Shown here piece by piece: positions 15,402-22,742 of a DNA stretch of 22,742 nucleotides. Location: positions 8,512 to 31,253 of the forward strand of contig QHVX01000059.1 of assembly GCA_003222375.1 (NCBI GenBank), read 5' to 3'. This DNA is from Acidobacteriota bacterium. GTDB lineage: Bacteria; Acidobacteriota; Thermoanaerobaculia; Gp7-AA8. The notes beneath the pieces are model-generated. The model was not told where the DNA came from, searched no databases, and saw nothing but the letters and a program-made list of their open reading frames with translations. The translations under genes were made by a program, and so were the position numbers. The stretch's first letter is position 1, and every line of letters starts with the position of its first letter.

Positions 15402-15914
15402 TTGAGCGTTCTCCCGATTCGCAAATTCGGCGACGAGGAATTGCGCCGCCGCACGGAGCCGGTCACTTCATTCGATGCGTCGCTGCAGAAGCTCATCGAC
15501 GACATGGTCGATACGATGCACGCCGCGCCGGGCATCGGTCTGGCGGCAAACCAGATCGGCGTCAGCAAGCGCGTAGCGGTGATCGATCTCTCAGTCGGCA
15601 AGCGCCCGGGAGAGCTGCACGTCCTCGTCAATCCGCAAATCGATGCGGTGGAAGGAAAGATGACAGAAGATGAAGGCTGCCTTTCGGTCCCTGATTTCAC
15701 TGAAACGCTTGTGCGACCTGAACGCGTCCATGTTCGGTTTCTCGATCGCAACGGTGAGCCGCGCGAGATGTGGGGGGAGGGCCTGATGGCGCGTGCGATG
15801 TCGCACGAGATCGATCATCTCGACGGCCAACTCTTCGTCGATCGTCTGCGCGGATTCAAGCGCGATCGCATCGTGAGGAAAATTCAGAAACTCGCCAAGG
15901 CCGGGATGTGGTAA
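15402..15914 (+). CDS. def: Peptide deformylase
   Basis: Removes the formyl group from the N-terminal Met of nascent proteins. It is 170 residues with all three signature motifs: GIGLAANQ (44-51), EGCLS (91-95, metal ligand Cys93) and HEIDHLDG (135-142, metal ligands His135 and His139, catalytic Glu136). The start is TTG at 15402, directly after the preceding TGA, with GGGGAAG upstream as a ribosome site. It has the normal bacterial length. fmt often accompanies def but is absent here; the next gene is a reductase. If many transcripts here are leaderless, formyl-Met processing still proceeds as usual. Confidence 0.97.
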   Translation: MSVLPIRKFGDEELRRRTEPVTSFDASLQKLIDDMVDTMHAAPGIGLAANQIGVSKRVAVIDLSVGKRPGELHVLVNPQIDAVEGKMTEDEGCLSVPDFTETLVRPERVHVRFLDRNGEPREMWGEGLMARAMSHEIDHLDGQLFVDRLRGFKRDRIVRKIQKLAKAGMW

Positions 15915-15927
15915 ACGTTTCGGCTGC

Positions 15928-16581
15928 ATGCCGGAGCACAACGCGACCGTCACGGAGATCGAAGAGCTCGCGCCGTCTGTCGTTCAATTGACGGTGGCGT
16001 TGAACGATCGCGATTTTCACTTCGCGCCCGGGCAGTGGGTGAACTTCGGATTTCCGGAGGGCGTTTCGCGCGCCTATACGATCGCATCGGCGCCGCAGAG
16101 ACCTGAGGCCGTGCAATTGTGCGTACGCGTCGGAGCGGGCAAGGGGGGCGACGCTCTGAAGAGACTCGCGCCCGGCGCAGCGGTTTCGATCGACGGACCC
16201 TACGGCGATTTCATTCTCCCCGAAGCGGAGGGACGTCCGGTCGCGTTCCTTGCCGGCGATACCGGCATCGCGCCGATTCGCAGCATCGTGCTGCACATGC
16301 TCGCGGTCGACGATCGTCGCAAGATCACAGTGTTGTACGAGCCGGACCAGCGGCACATTCTGTACGCCGGCGATTTTGATCCGCTCGCGCGCAGCGGCTC
16401 GATTGTTCATGAAAGCGGCAGGATCGAGGCGCTCATTGCGCGCAACCGCAAAACGGTCGAGAGCTCGCGAAAGATGGCAGCCGGATTCGATGGGTTTCTT
16501 GCGCGAGTGCAATCGGCGTTACGCGCGAACGGCATGGACACGTCAGAGGTAATCGTCGAGAGTTTCGGACCCGAGCCCTAG
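15928..16581 (+). CDS. FAD/NAD(P)-binding oxidoreductase of the ferredoxin-NADP reductase type
   Basis: The 217-residue protein has the two-domain FNR layout. The FAD-binding barrel carries FHFAPGQWVNFGFPEG and the FAD motif RAYTIAS (48-54), followed by VQLCVRVGAGKGGDALKRLA and GPYGDFIL (90-97). The nucleotide domain starts FLAGDTGIAPIRSI (108-121, the G-T-G-I-A-P pyridine nucleotide motif). It ends with VIVESFGPEP, near the usual C-terminal E-x-F/G. The usual C-G-P motif late in the nucleotide domain is replaced by AGFDGF. No iron-sulfur or flavodoxin domain is fused, so the partner is unknown. It begins 13 bases after def without a Shine-Dalgarno. Its stop overlaps the stop of the convergent gene within CTAG. 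Confidence 0.83.
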   Translation: MPEHNATVTEIEELAPSVVQLTVALNDRDFHFAPGQWVNFGFPEGVSRAYTIASAPQRPEAVQLCVRVGAGKGGDALKRLAPGAAVSIDGPYGDFILPEAEGRPVAFLAGDTGIAPIRSIVLHMLAVDDRRKITVLYEPDQRHILYAGDFDPLARSGSIVHESGRIEALIARNRKTVESSRKMAAGFDGFLARVQSALRANGMDTSEVIVESFGPEP

Positions 16582-17225
16582 CGCAACCAGCCCGGCGCCA
16601 CGCCCTGTCTCCGGGCGTCATCGCGAAACTGCTCGTACAGCCGTTGCGCGCGTATGACTTCGAGCTGCGCGCGCGGAATCTGGTCGACGGTGTACGCGAG
16701 CAACGTCGTGTCGTACGTGAACTGGCTCGGCTTGTAGCCGAGGGACAGGAGGCCGGTGATGTGGGCTTTGAGGGCTTCCGCTTTGTTCTCGAGCAGATCG
16801 ACGTCTTCCTGAGCGCGCCGGATGCCCTCTTCGTATTCGCGCACACGGTGACGCCATGACCACTCGTCCTCGTTAACCTGGCGCTCGTAAGGCGGCGTCG
16901 CGGCCACAACGGTGAGCGGCGCTGGAGGCGGTGCGCTTCCGGAGTGATTTTGTTCGAGATCGCGAAGCAATCGGTCGCGCTCCTCGGGTGTCACGCGCAA
17001 TCTTCCGCGAATCTCCGCCTGGATCGGCGCGGGAAGCTGATCGCTTCGACTTGCATCGAGGTCGACGTCCTGCGTCGGAATGGTGTACAGCGCGCCGCTG
17101 GCTCGGAAAAGAACTTGCGGTCCGTCGACGCGAACGACACCTTCGACTGCGATCCGATCGCCATTGCGAAGAACGAGTGTGTTGGTCTGGATCGTGAGGG
17201 CAGTGATGAGGAGCAACGCGGTCAT
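16578..17225 (-). CDS. Secreted coiled-coil protein with N-terminal small beta domain, unknown function
   Basis: From the ATG at 17225 the protein is 215 residues and begins with a hydrophobic export segment (MTALLLITALTIQT). The first mature part, LVLRNGDRIAVEGVVRVDG then VLFRASGALYTIPTQDVDL, parallels the secreted protein at 2971-3690. After a Pro-rich linker comes a helical region (WSWRHRVREYEEGIRRAQED, LLENKAEALKAHI, RAQLEVIRAQRLYEQFRDDA). It ends RRQGVAPGWLR, a C-terminus that seems familiar from acidobacterial hypothetical proteins. The n-region lacks positive charges. A TTG at 17276 would add 17 residues including KK, so the longer start remains possible. It shares CATG with the divergent gene at its start and CTAG with the convergent gene at its end. 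Confidence 0.7.
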   Translation of the reverse strand: MTALLLITALTIQTNTLVLRNGDRIAVEGVVRVDGPQVLFRASGALYTIPTQDVDLDASRSDQLPAPIQAEIRGRLRVTPEERDRLLRDLEQNHSGSAPPPAPLTVVAATPPYERQVNEDEWSWRHRVREYEEGIRRAQEDVDLLENKAEALKAHITGLLSLGYKPSQFTYDTTLLAYTVDQIPRAQLEVIRAQRLYEQFRDDARRQGVAPGWLR

Positions 17226-17688
17226 GAAGCTGTTAGCCTTCTTCAGTATGCCAAACTGGTCGTACCTAGCAATCAATTTCCTGTATCAACTCGGTCTCGC
17301 TTTCTGGATCGGCGGCAGCATCGCCCTCGGCGCCCTGGCTGCCCCCGTTCTCTTCAAGGCGCTTCCGAGAGCCCAGGCAGGCACAATTTTCGGTCCGACC
17401 CTGCGTCGTTTCTCGCGCGCAAGGGTCGTCGCAGTCTGTCTGATGATCGCCGGCGCTGCGGCGAAGTACATCGGCTGGGAGCGAAACGCAGAGAGTCCGT
17501 GGATCGCTGTTCGATGGTTCGCGATCGCCCTGCTAGCGCTGACTGTGGTTTACGAAATTGCCTATCTCGAACCGGCCATCGAGCGGAATCGCGGCGATGC
17601 GGCGGTGTTCGCAAAGCTGCATAACCGCGCGGAAGTGCTGATGAAATCAGCACTTGTTGTTGCCATAGTTGCGCTCTTCCTCAGTTGA
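17224..17688 (+). CDS. DUF4149-like four-helix membrane protein
   Basis: The 154-residue integral membrane protein reads NFLYQLGLAFWIGGSIALGA, LAAPVLFKALPRAQAG, VVAVCLMIAGAAAKYIGW, IAVRWFAIALLALTVVYEIA and MKSALVVAIVALFLS, giving about four membrane spans. The W-I-G-G...AAPVLF...AG pattern resembles DUF4149/TMEM205-type proteins of unknown function. The ATG at 17224 is chosen because GATGAGGAG lies 10 bases upstream; ATG 17248 (MPNWSYLAINF) is the alternative. Its ATG shares CATG with the divergent neighbour. The corC-like gene follows after 21 bases. Confidence 0.72.
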   Translation: MKLLAFFSMPNWSYLAINFLYQLGLAFWIGGSIALGALAAPVLFKALPRAQAGTIFGPTLRRFSRARVVAVCLMIAGAAAKYIGWERNAESPWIAVRWFAIALLALTVVYEIAYLEPAIERNRGDAAVFAKLHNRAEVLMKSALVVAIVALFLS

Positions 17689-17694
17689 TAGAAT
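17689..17694 (+). promoter_or_regulatory. -10-like TAGAAT before the corC-like gene
   Basis: TAGAAT follows directly on the upstream stop codon and begins 21 bases before the ATG at 17710, which has no Shine-Dalgarno. It is part of the short-leader pattern in the window. No clear -35. Confidence 0.35.
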
Positions 17695-17709
17695 TCCGCC
17701 CCACGCCCA

Positions 17710-18987
17710 ATGGGAAGTAGCCTCTCGCACGGAGAATGGATTGCCGCGACCGTCGTCAGCGGCGTCTTCTACCTCCTCTTCGACGCCATCCGCCACTTCG
17801 CGCAGCAGGTGAGCGCCGTCACGCTTCGGAGATGGAGCGGCGACCCGGAGCTGGAACGCGGCAGCCGCTGGTTTTCCTACGATCCTCGCAACCTGCAACT
17901 GATGAGCGGCGCGCTGCTGCAGGGCGCGCTCGTCCTGGCATTCGCCTGCACCGTGATGTCGCTGCAGCCGCGGTCAATCGGAAGGGCAGTCGCGATCGCG
18001 GGCGGCGTGTGGCTCGCGATCGTGATTCTCTGGAAGTTCGGTCTCGCGCTGGTGCCGGATGACATCGGCGAGATCGCGCTCAAGCACATGATCCCGTTCT
18101 CGCATTTTTTCTACTACCTCTTCTGGCCTGTGCTTTTCCCGATGCGCCGAATGTTTGCGCGCCTCGACCGGCAGGAAGAGGAGGAGGCCGAGCCGGAAAC
18201 CGTGACGGATGAAGAGGTGCAGGCGTTCATCGACGTCGGCGAGGAGGAAGGGATCCTCGAGCCGAGCGAAGGAAAGATGATCGCCTCGGTCGTCGAATTC
18301 GGCGACCGGATGGCGCGCGAGCTGATGACACCCCGCATCGACATGCTGGCGTTCGACGCGCGGAAGTCGGTCGAGGAGCTGGCGCGCCTGTTCAACGAAT
18401 CGAAATTCTCGCGAATCCCGATCTATCAGGAGAGCGTCGACGCCATCACAGGAATTGTGCACGTTAAAGATGTATTTAATCATGTCATGAAAAAGGAGAC
18501 GAAAACGGTGGCGGAGCTGGCGCGGCCTCCGTACTTCGTCCCCGAGACCAAGAAGGTGTCGGAGCTTCTGCGCGAATTTCAGAGCGAGCACATGCAGCTG
18601 AGCATCGTTGTCGATGAATTCGGCGGCACGGCCGGCATGATCACGATCGAAGACATCGTCGAAGACATCGTCGGCGAGATTGCCGATGAACACGAAGAAG
18701 TCGAGGCGACGGTCGTCGATCTCGGAAACGATGAATACCTGGTAAGCGGCATGCTTCCGGTCGACACGCTGGAAGAGATGCTCGACGCTGATTTTGCGGG
18801 CGAGGACTACGAAACCGTCGCCGGGATGATTTTCACCACGCTTGGACGCGTTCCGAAAACCGGGGCCAAGATCTCGAAGAACGGCTTCCGGTTCGAGGTC
18901 GACCGCGCCGACCGTCGCCGCATCTACCGCGTGAAAGTGACGCGCGATCCGGAATGGCAGGAAATGGGGGAAGAAGAGGTCTCGTAG
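17710..18987 (+). CDS. CorC/HlyC-family membrane protein (CNNM-like, CBS pair, CorC_HlyC domain)
   Basis: Proteins of this family are membrane transporters or regulators linked to magnesium and cobalt resistance. The 425 residues contain an N-terminal membrane region: segments near 10-30, 62-84, 92-115 and 127-148. An acidic stretch EEEEAEPETVTDEEVQAFID leads to GILEPSEGKMIASVVEFGDR and the ELMTPRIDM motif that opens the CBS pair (about 203-325). Conserved CBS text includes RIPIYQESVDAITGIVHVKD and SIVVDEFGGTAGMITIEDIV. The C-terminal CorC_HlyC domain (about 335-420) includes DEYLVSGMLPVDTLEEML and FRFEVDRADRRRIYRVKV. CBS pairs in relatives bind adenine nucleotides. It is followed by era, as in many bacteria where corC and era belong to one cell-envelope/ribosome cluster. 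Confidence 0.9.
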   Translation: MGSSLSHGEWIAATVVSGVFYLLFDAIRHFAQQVSAVTLRRWSGDPELERGSRWFSYDPRNLQLMSGALLQGALVLAFACTVMSLQPRSIGRAVAIAGGVWLAIVILWKFGLALVPDDIGEIALKHMIPFSHFFYYLFWPVLFPMRRMFARLDRQEEEEAEPETVTDEEVQAFIDVGEEEGILEPSEGKMIASVVEFGDRMARELMTPRIDMLAFDARKSVEELARLFNESKFSRIPIYQESVDAITGIVHVKDVFNHVMKKETKTVAELARPPYFVPETKKVSELLREFQSEHMQLSIVVDEFGGTAGMITIEDIVEDIVGEIADEHEEVEATVVDLGNDEYLVSGMLPVDTLEEMLDADFAGEDYETVAGMIFTTLGRVPKTGAKISKNGFRFEVDRADRRRIYRVKVTRDPEWQEMGEEEVS

Positions 18988-18996
18988 AGTCATCGA

Positions 18997-19132
18997 GTTT
19001 ATCCCGAGCGTAGCGAGGGATCTATGGTGGAGCAGCGACGAACAATTAAGAAAAAAGATGGGCATCGCGTTCCGCCTGACGCAAAAGATCTCGCTGCGCC
19101 ACCGGAGATCCCTCGCTCCGCTCGGGATAAAC
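18997..19132. repeat. Inverted repeat with 27-bp arms before era
   Basis: Arm 18997-19023 pairs with 19106-19132 at 26 of 27 bases; the spacer is 82 bases. The arm core is ATCCCTCGCTCCGCTCGGGA and its complement. An open frame runs through it into era (ATG 19024), where the right arm reads EIPRSARDK. This looks like a mobile palindromic repeat or structured leader inserted between corC and era. Confidence 0.8.
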
Positions 19133-19140
19133 TAAAAAAA

Positions 19141-20025
19141 ATGGGCGTGGTTGCCCTGGTCGGCCGCCCAAACGCCGGCAAGTCTACGTTGCTCAACCGC
19201 ATCCTCGGCCAGAAAGTCTCGATCGTTTCGCCGAAGCCGCAGACCACGCGCAATCGCATCGTCGGGATCCTCAACGAGCCGCGCGGACAGATCGCATTCC
19301 TCGACACGCCCGGCATTCACAAGCCGCTGCACAGGCTCAACGTGCGGATGATGGATCACGTCCGATCGAGTCTCGCCGAGGCGGATGTGGTCGCGCTGAT
19401 CGTCGATGCCACTGAGCTGTTCGGAAAGGGCGACGAGTACGCGATCGAGTTGTTGCGCGACGTCGTCAAGGGAAAGCGCATCGCAATCCTCAACAAAATC
19501 GATCTGCTCAAGAAACATAAATTGCTCCCGCTGATCCAGCGCTATTCCGAAACCGGCCTGTTCGACGACATCGTTCCGATCTCGGCATCCAACGGCGACG
19601 GCGTGCAGGAGCTGATCGATCTGCTGTTCAAAACGATCGCGCCCGGCGAACCGATCTATCCGCGCGAGGATTTCACGACGCAGCCGGAGCGATTCTTCGC
19701 CGCCGAGATCGTTCGCGAAAAAGTACTGCAGCACACTGCCGACGAGCTGCCATACACGACGGCAGTCTCCGTGGACCGTTGGGAAGAGGACGAGGAAAAG
19801 AATCTGATCAAGATTTACGCGACGATTTTCGTCGAGCGCGAATCGCAGAAACCGATCGTGATCGGGAAGCGCGCCGACATGGTCAAGCGCATCGGCACCG
19901 AGGCGCGCGTGGAGCTCGAGTCGATCCTGGGGGCGAGAGTCTTTCTCGACCTTCATGTCGCAGTTCATGAAAGATGGCGCGAAGACGAACGCTTCCTCGG
20001 CGAGTTGGAGTGGCCGCTCTCCTGA
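19141..20025 (+). CDS. era: GTPase Era
   Basis: Era binds 16S rRNA and supports 30S assembly. Counting from the ATG at 19141 the protein is 294 residues, the usual length. It has G1 GRPNAGKS (8-15), switch KPQTTRNRIVGI, G3 DTPGIHKP (55-62), G4 NKID (118-121) and G5-like SAS. The C-terminal KH RNA-binding domain carries VIGKRADMVKRIGTEARVEL. An ATG at 19024 would add 39 residues, but these come from the inverted repeat (EIPRSARDK) and are unlike Era. The 19141 start lies 13 bases after TAAACT and lacks a Shine-Dalgarno, which suits a leaderless start. A GAGGG 4 bases before 19024 keeps the long form possible. Core identity is certain. Confidence 0.95.
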   Translation: MGVVALVGRPNAGKSTLLNRILGQKVSIVSPKPQTTRNRIVGILNEPRGQIAFLDTPGIHKPLHRLNVRMMDHVRSSLAEADVVALIVDATELFGKGDEYAIELLRDVVKGKRIAILNKIDLLKKHKLLPLIQRYSETGLFDDIVPISASNGDGVQELIDLLFKTIAPGEPIYPREDFTTQPERFFAAEIVREKVLQHTADELPYTTAVSVDRWEEDEEKNLIKIYATIFVERESQKPIVIGKRADMVKRIGTEARVELESILGARVFLDLHVAVHERWREDERFLGELEWPLS

Positions 20026-20031
20026 CAGGTG

Positions 20032-20074
20032 TAGAATCGCGGCCCAGTTCGTCACTTTTTTTCAGCAGAAGGAG
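20032..20074 (+). promoter_or_regulatory. -10-like TAGAAT and ribosome site for the TonB receptor
   Basis: TAGAAT lies at 20032-20037, followed by a leader of about 40 bases and AAGGAG (20069-20074), 6 bases before the ATG at 20081. Unlike many starts here, this gene has a standard Shine-Dalgarno. No convincing -35 was found. Confidence 0.45.
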
Positions 20075-20080
20075 AGATGC

Positions 20081-20263
20081 ATGCGTCATGGTGCCCGCCT
20101 TTGCATTTTCATCGTCATATTGCTCTGCTGTACCGCGCTCTTTGCCCAGCAAACCGGCTCGATCAGCGGACGAGTGACCGCGACGGATAACTCGGCGCTT
20201 CCGGGCGTCACCGTCGAGGCGCGATCCAGCTGCCGGCGCTGGTTCCCGGGGATTACACGGTGA
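20081..20263 (+). pseudogene. TonB-dependent receptor, 5' fragment (signal peptide and start of regulatory domain)
   Basis: The signal peptide reads MRHGARLCIFIVILLCCTAL ending in FA before QQ. It is followed by TGSISGRVTATDNSALPGVT, the opening of a carboxypeptidase-regulatory-like domain of the kind that begins acidobacterial Oar-like receptors. After VEARS (about 20224) the frame degenerates and stops at 20263. The domain resumes at once in the next frame with IQLPALVPGDYTVTFSL. Family members normally have some 15-20 residues between those two blocks. A small deletion plus a frame change is therefore the simplest reading. The AAGGAG site supports this start. Confidence 0.75.
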
Positions 20264-22742
20264 CATTCAGTCTCGCGGGGATGCAGACCGGCACGCGAAA
20301 GGCAACCGTCATCCTCGGTCAGAACACCGCTGCGGATGTGAAGCTCGGCCTTCAAGGCGTGTCCGAAAGTATCACCGTGACCGCCGAGACGACGATGGTC
20401 GATAAGAGCTCGACCGCTCTCCAGAACGGCTTGTCGCAGCAGCAGATTACGACGCTTCCCCTCACACAGAACTACAGCGACCTGCAGAAGCTCATCCCCG
20501 GTGTCATGTACACCCAGGACACCGTCCGCGGACCAAGCGCGGGAGCCAGCGGGCAGGACAACGTTTACCTGTTCGACGGCGCGAACATCACGATGCCGCT
20601 CTTCGGCGTCCTCGTCGTGAATCCCAATACCAACGACATCGCGCAGGTGAACATGATTCGCGGCGGCGCAAAGGCCGTTGATTTCGAGTCGGGAACGAAC
20701 AAGTACACAGGGTTGGTCGGTTATCAGGAGTTGAACCACAGCTTCATCGCGGACCAGAAAGGCACTCAGAACCTGATCTACCAGAACAACAGCAATTGGG
20801 CGACCGCCAGCGTCGGCGGCCCCATTCTGCAGGACCGTCTCTTCTTCTACGGGTCGTATTACCGCCCTTATGCAACGCGTGCAAACGCGTCGAACCTTTA
20901 CGGTGCGTTACCGCAGTACAAGCTCACGCGAAACGAAGAGTTCGGGAAACTAACCTTCACGCCGACCGAGTCGTGGCTGTTGAACGGCAGCTGGCGCCAT
21001 TCGCATGAAGTGCAGACAACGTCGGCATTCGGTTCGATGCAGGCGCCGACGGCCGGAACGGGATACCAGTCGAAGCTCGACCTCGGAAACCTCGAGGGGT
21101 CGAAGATCATCAATCCAAAAAGTTTCGCTACGTTCAAGCTCGTCGACTTCCGAAACCCGGGCGGCGGCCGCGCTGACAACCTCGTGAGCGGTGTCGTGGT
21201 CTCGACCGCGGTCGGTACGCGTCTCGACATCAACAACCTCGATAAGATCGGACGGCTTGTGGTGCCGAAGGCTGTGCCAGCAAACGCTGCGTTCGTGCAG
21301 CCTTACATCAACAAGTACGGCTTCATCTGTCCGCAGAATCCTGCCGCTCAGAACCTGACTTGTACTGCCGGCCAGCTAACCGGCGGCGGCACCGTGGGAA
21401 CCGGTCTGTACACTGCGGACAACGACAGCTTCTTCCGCAAGGGCGGTCAGGTCGGCTACAACTACACATTCGGCGCGGAAGCCACGCACGACCTGCACGC
21501 AGGTTACCAGCGCTACAAGGACTCCGAAGATCGCTTCCAGACCTCGAATGGCTGGGGTGAGATCAGCATTCCCGGAGGAAGCGGCGCTTCAGGAACGAAC
21601 TGCCCGAAACCGCTGTGTGGTCCTGCGGACGTACCGGCGTTTTTCATCGCCTCGTTCTCACCGCAGGGGATCGGAACGGTTCCCATCATCCACTCCGAGT
21701 TTCATTCTCAGAATTTTGAGATCAACGACACGATCCACTTTCGCAACTGGTCGTTCAATGTCGGCGTCATGGACAGCAATGACGTCCTCTATGGACAGGG
21801 ACTGGCGAAGGCCGACAACGTCGCCGGGTTCGTCTCATCGCCCGGCACGAAGTACAAAATGCACGAGTGGACATGGAGTCAGGGATTTCAGCCGCGCCTT
21901 GGCGCGACCTGGGCGTACAACGGCAGCGACACGGTCTTTGCGAGTCTTGCCCGGTACATGCCGCCGGCGAACTCTGATGCCCGCGCCGCGTCGTGGGACC
22001 GCAATCTCGTGCAGGCGGTCAACGCATACTTTGACGCGAACGGCAATCTGATCGGAGCCCAGCCAAACTCTTCTTCGTCCGGAAAGTGGTGGCAGGCCGG
22101 AATCAAGCCTCCTGAGATCAAGGAGTTCATGCTGGGCACTGCCCGTCAATTGATGAGCGCCTGGTCCGCGCGCCTTTATGGCCGCGCGCGCAAAGGTGGC
22201 CACTACATTGAGGACACGAACAACAACGCCCGCATCGCTTTCCAGCCGCCACCCGGCGTGCGCCAGGAGCTTTACGTTCCGGATCTCGGAACCGTCGCTA
22301 CACCGGGCAGCATACGCAATGCCATCGGCAGCGGATCGAGCTATGTCATCGCCAACCTCGACGGTGCCTTTACGAAGTACCTCGAGGCGACTGCGGAGTC
22401 GGAATGGCGCGGCAGCAAGGCCGTTGTCCACGGCTCCTACACCTGGAGCCACTACTACGGGAATTTCGATCAGGACAATTCGTCATTCAACACCGCCAAT
22501 GATGCGGCGATTTTCATCGGATCGTCCAACATCGGCGATGGTGCCGGACGGCAGCTATGGAATTTTAAGTACGGCGATCTCCGCGGCGACCGTCGTAACA
22601 ATGTCAAGGTTTACGGCACGTACTTCCTACCGTGGCATGCGACCACTGGCGCTTTCTTCGTGTTTCAGTCCGGTCAGCCGTATCAGCTCGAAAGCGTGCT
22701 TCCGTATCGCGCGCTTACGGGGTCGGGGAGCGAGACGAACCG
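20221..22742 (+). CDS. TonB-dependent receptor (Oar-like), main part, cut by window end
   Basis: The frame is open for all 840 codons to the window edge. It continues the regulatory domain (LPALVPGDYTVTFSLAGM). It then has a linker ESITVTAETTMVDKSSTALQ and a plug-like domain (ITTLPLTQNYSDLQKLIPGV, then VYLFDGANITMPLFG and IRGGAKAVDFESG). A long run of barrel-like strands follows (DRLFFYGSYYRPY, LNGSWRHSHEV, YTFGAEATHDLHAGYQRYKD, YTWSHYYGNFDQDN). This is the typical layout of acidobacterial TonB-dependent transporters that import large nutrients across the outer membrane. The substrate is unknown. No TonB box can be assigned with confidence. The first in-frame ATG is 20281, but the natural start is the displaced one at 20081. 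The C-terminus lies outside the window. Confidence 0.88.

Noticed and set aside
17974..19065. Minus-strand open frame of 363 codons opposite the corC-like gene
   Set aside because: It mirrors the codon structure of a clearly identified CorC/HlyC-type gene and has no recognisable protein features of its own.

Overview
The window is a gene-dense, GC-rich stretch of chromosome from a diderm bacterium. The organism makes lipopolysaccharide core precursors (CMP-KDO synthetase) and assembles outer-membrane proteins (BamD-like and YbgF/CpoB-like proteins). It also carries an Oar-like TonB-dependent receptor with an N-terminal carboxypeptidase-regulatory domain. That combination, plus small secreted proteins of a style common there, suggests Acidobacteriota; this is an inference from family resemblance, not a proven placement. 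No tRNA, rRNA, CRISPR array, insertion sequence or phage gene was seen. No gene-free stretch exceeds 300 bases.

Layout. Positions 1-1999 (minus): kdsB then pyrG, linking CTP synthesis to CTP-dependent activation of KDO. 1998-2917 (plus): a frameshifted membrane-anchored protein. 2971-3690 (minus): a secreted protein. 3717-6252 (plus): aroF (DAHP synthase) and pyk (pyruvate kinase), both using PEP. 6389-8161 (plus): a probable outer-membrane beta-barrel protein. 8252-9226 (minus): a PHP-domain phosphoesterase. 9317-16581 (plus): a long, tightly packed run of lon (broken), a PASTA protein (frameshifted), rpe, bamD-like, cpoB-like, a TPR plus cyclic-nucleotide-binding protein, def and a flavin reductase-like protein. 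16578-17225 (minus): a secreted coiled-coil protein. 17224-20025 (plus): a DUF4149-like membrane protein, a CorC/HlyC-type protein and era. 20081 to the end: a TonB-dependent receptor, broken near its N-terminus and cut by the window edge.

Three patterns go beyond ordinary housekeeping. First, several gene boundaries hold inverted repeats, three of them built from 7- or 8-base units. One supplies the start codon, signal peptide and possible lipobox of the cpoB-like gene. Another would supply an N-terminal extension to Era. A separate REP-like hairpin lies inside cpoB and has a look-alike inside lon. Second, five genes (kdsB, the 1998-2917 gene, lon, the PASTA gene, the TonB receptor) appear to have lost a short internal segment or shifted frame. 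Assembly error is the leading explanation. Third, many start codons without a Shine-Dalgarno sequence lie 13-21 bases downstream of a TAnnnT -10-like hexamer, which suggests widespread leaderless or very short-leader transcripts.
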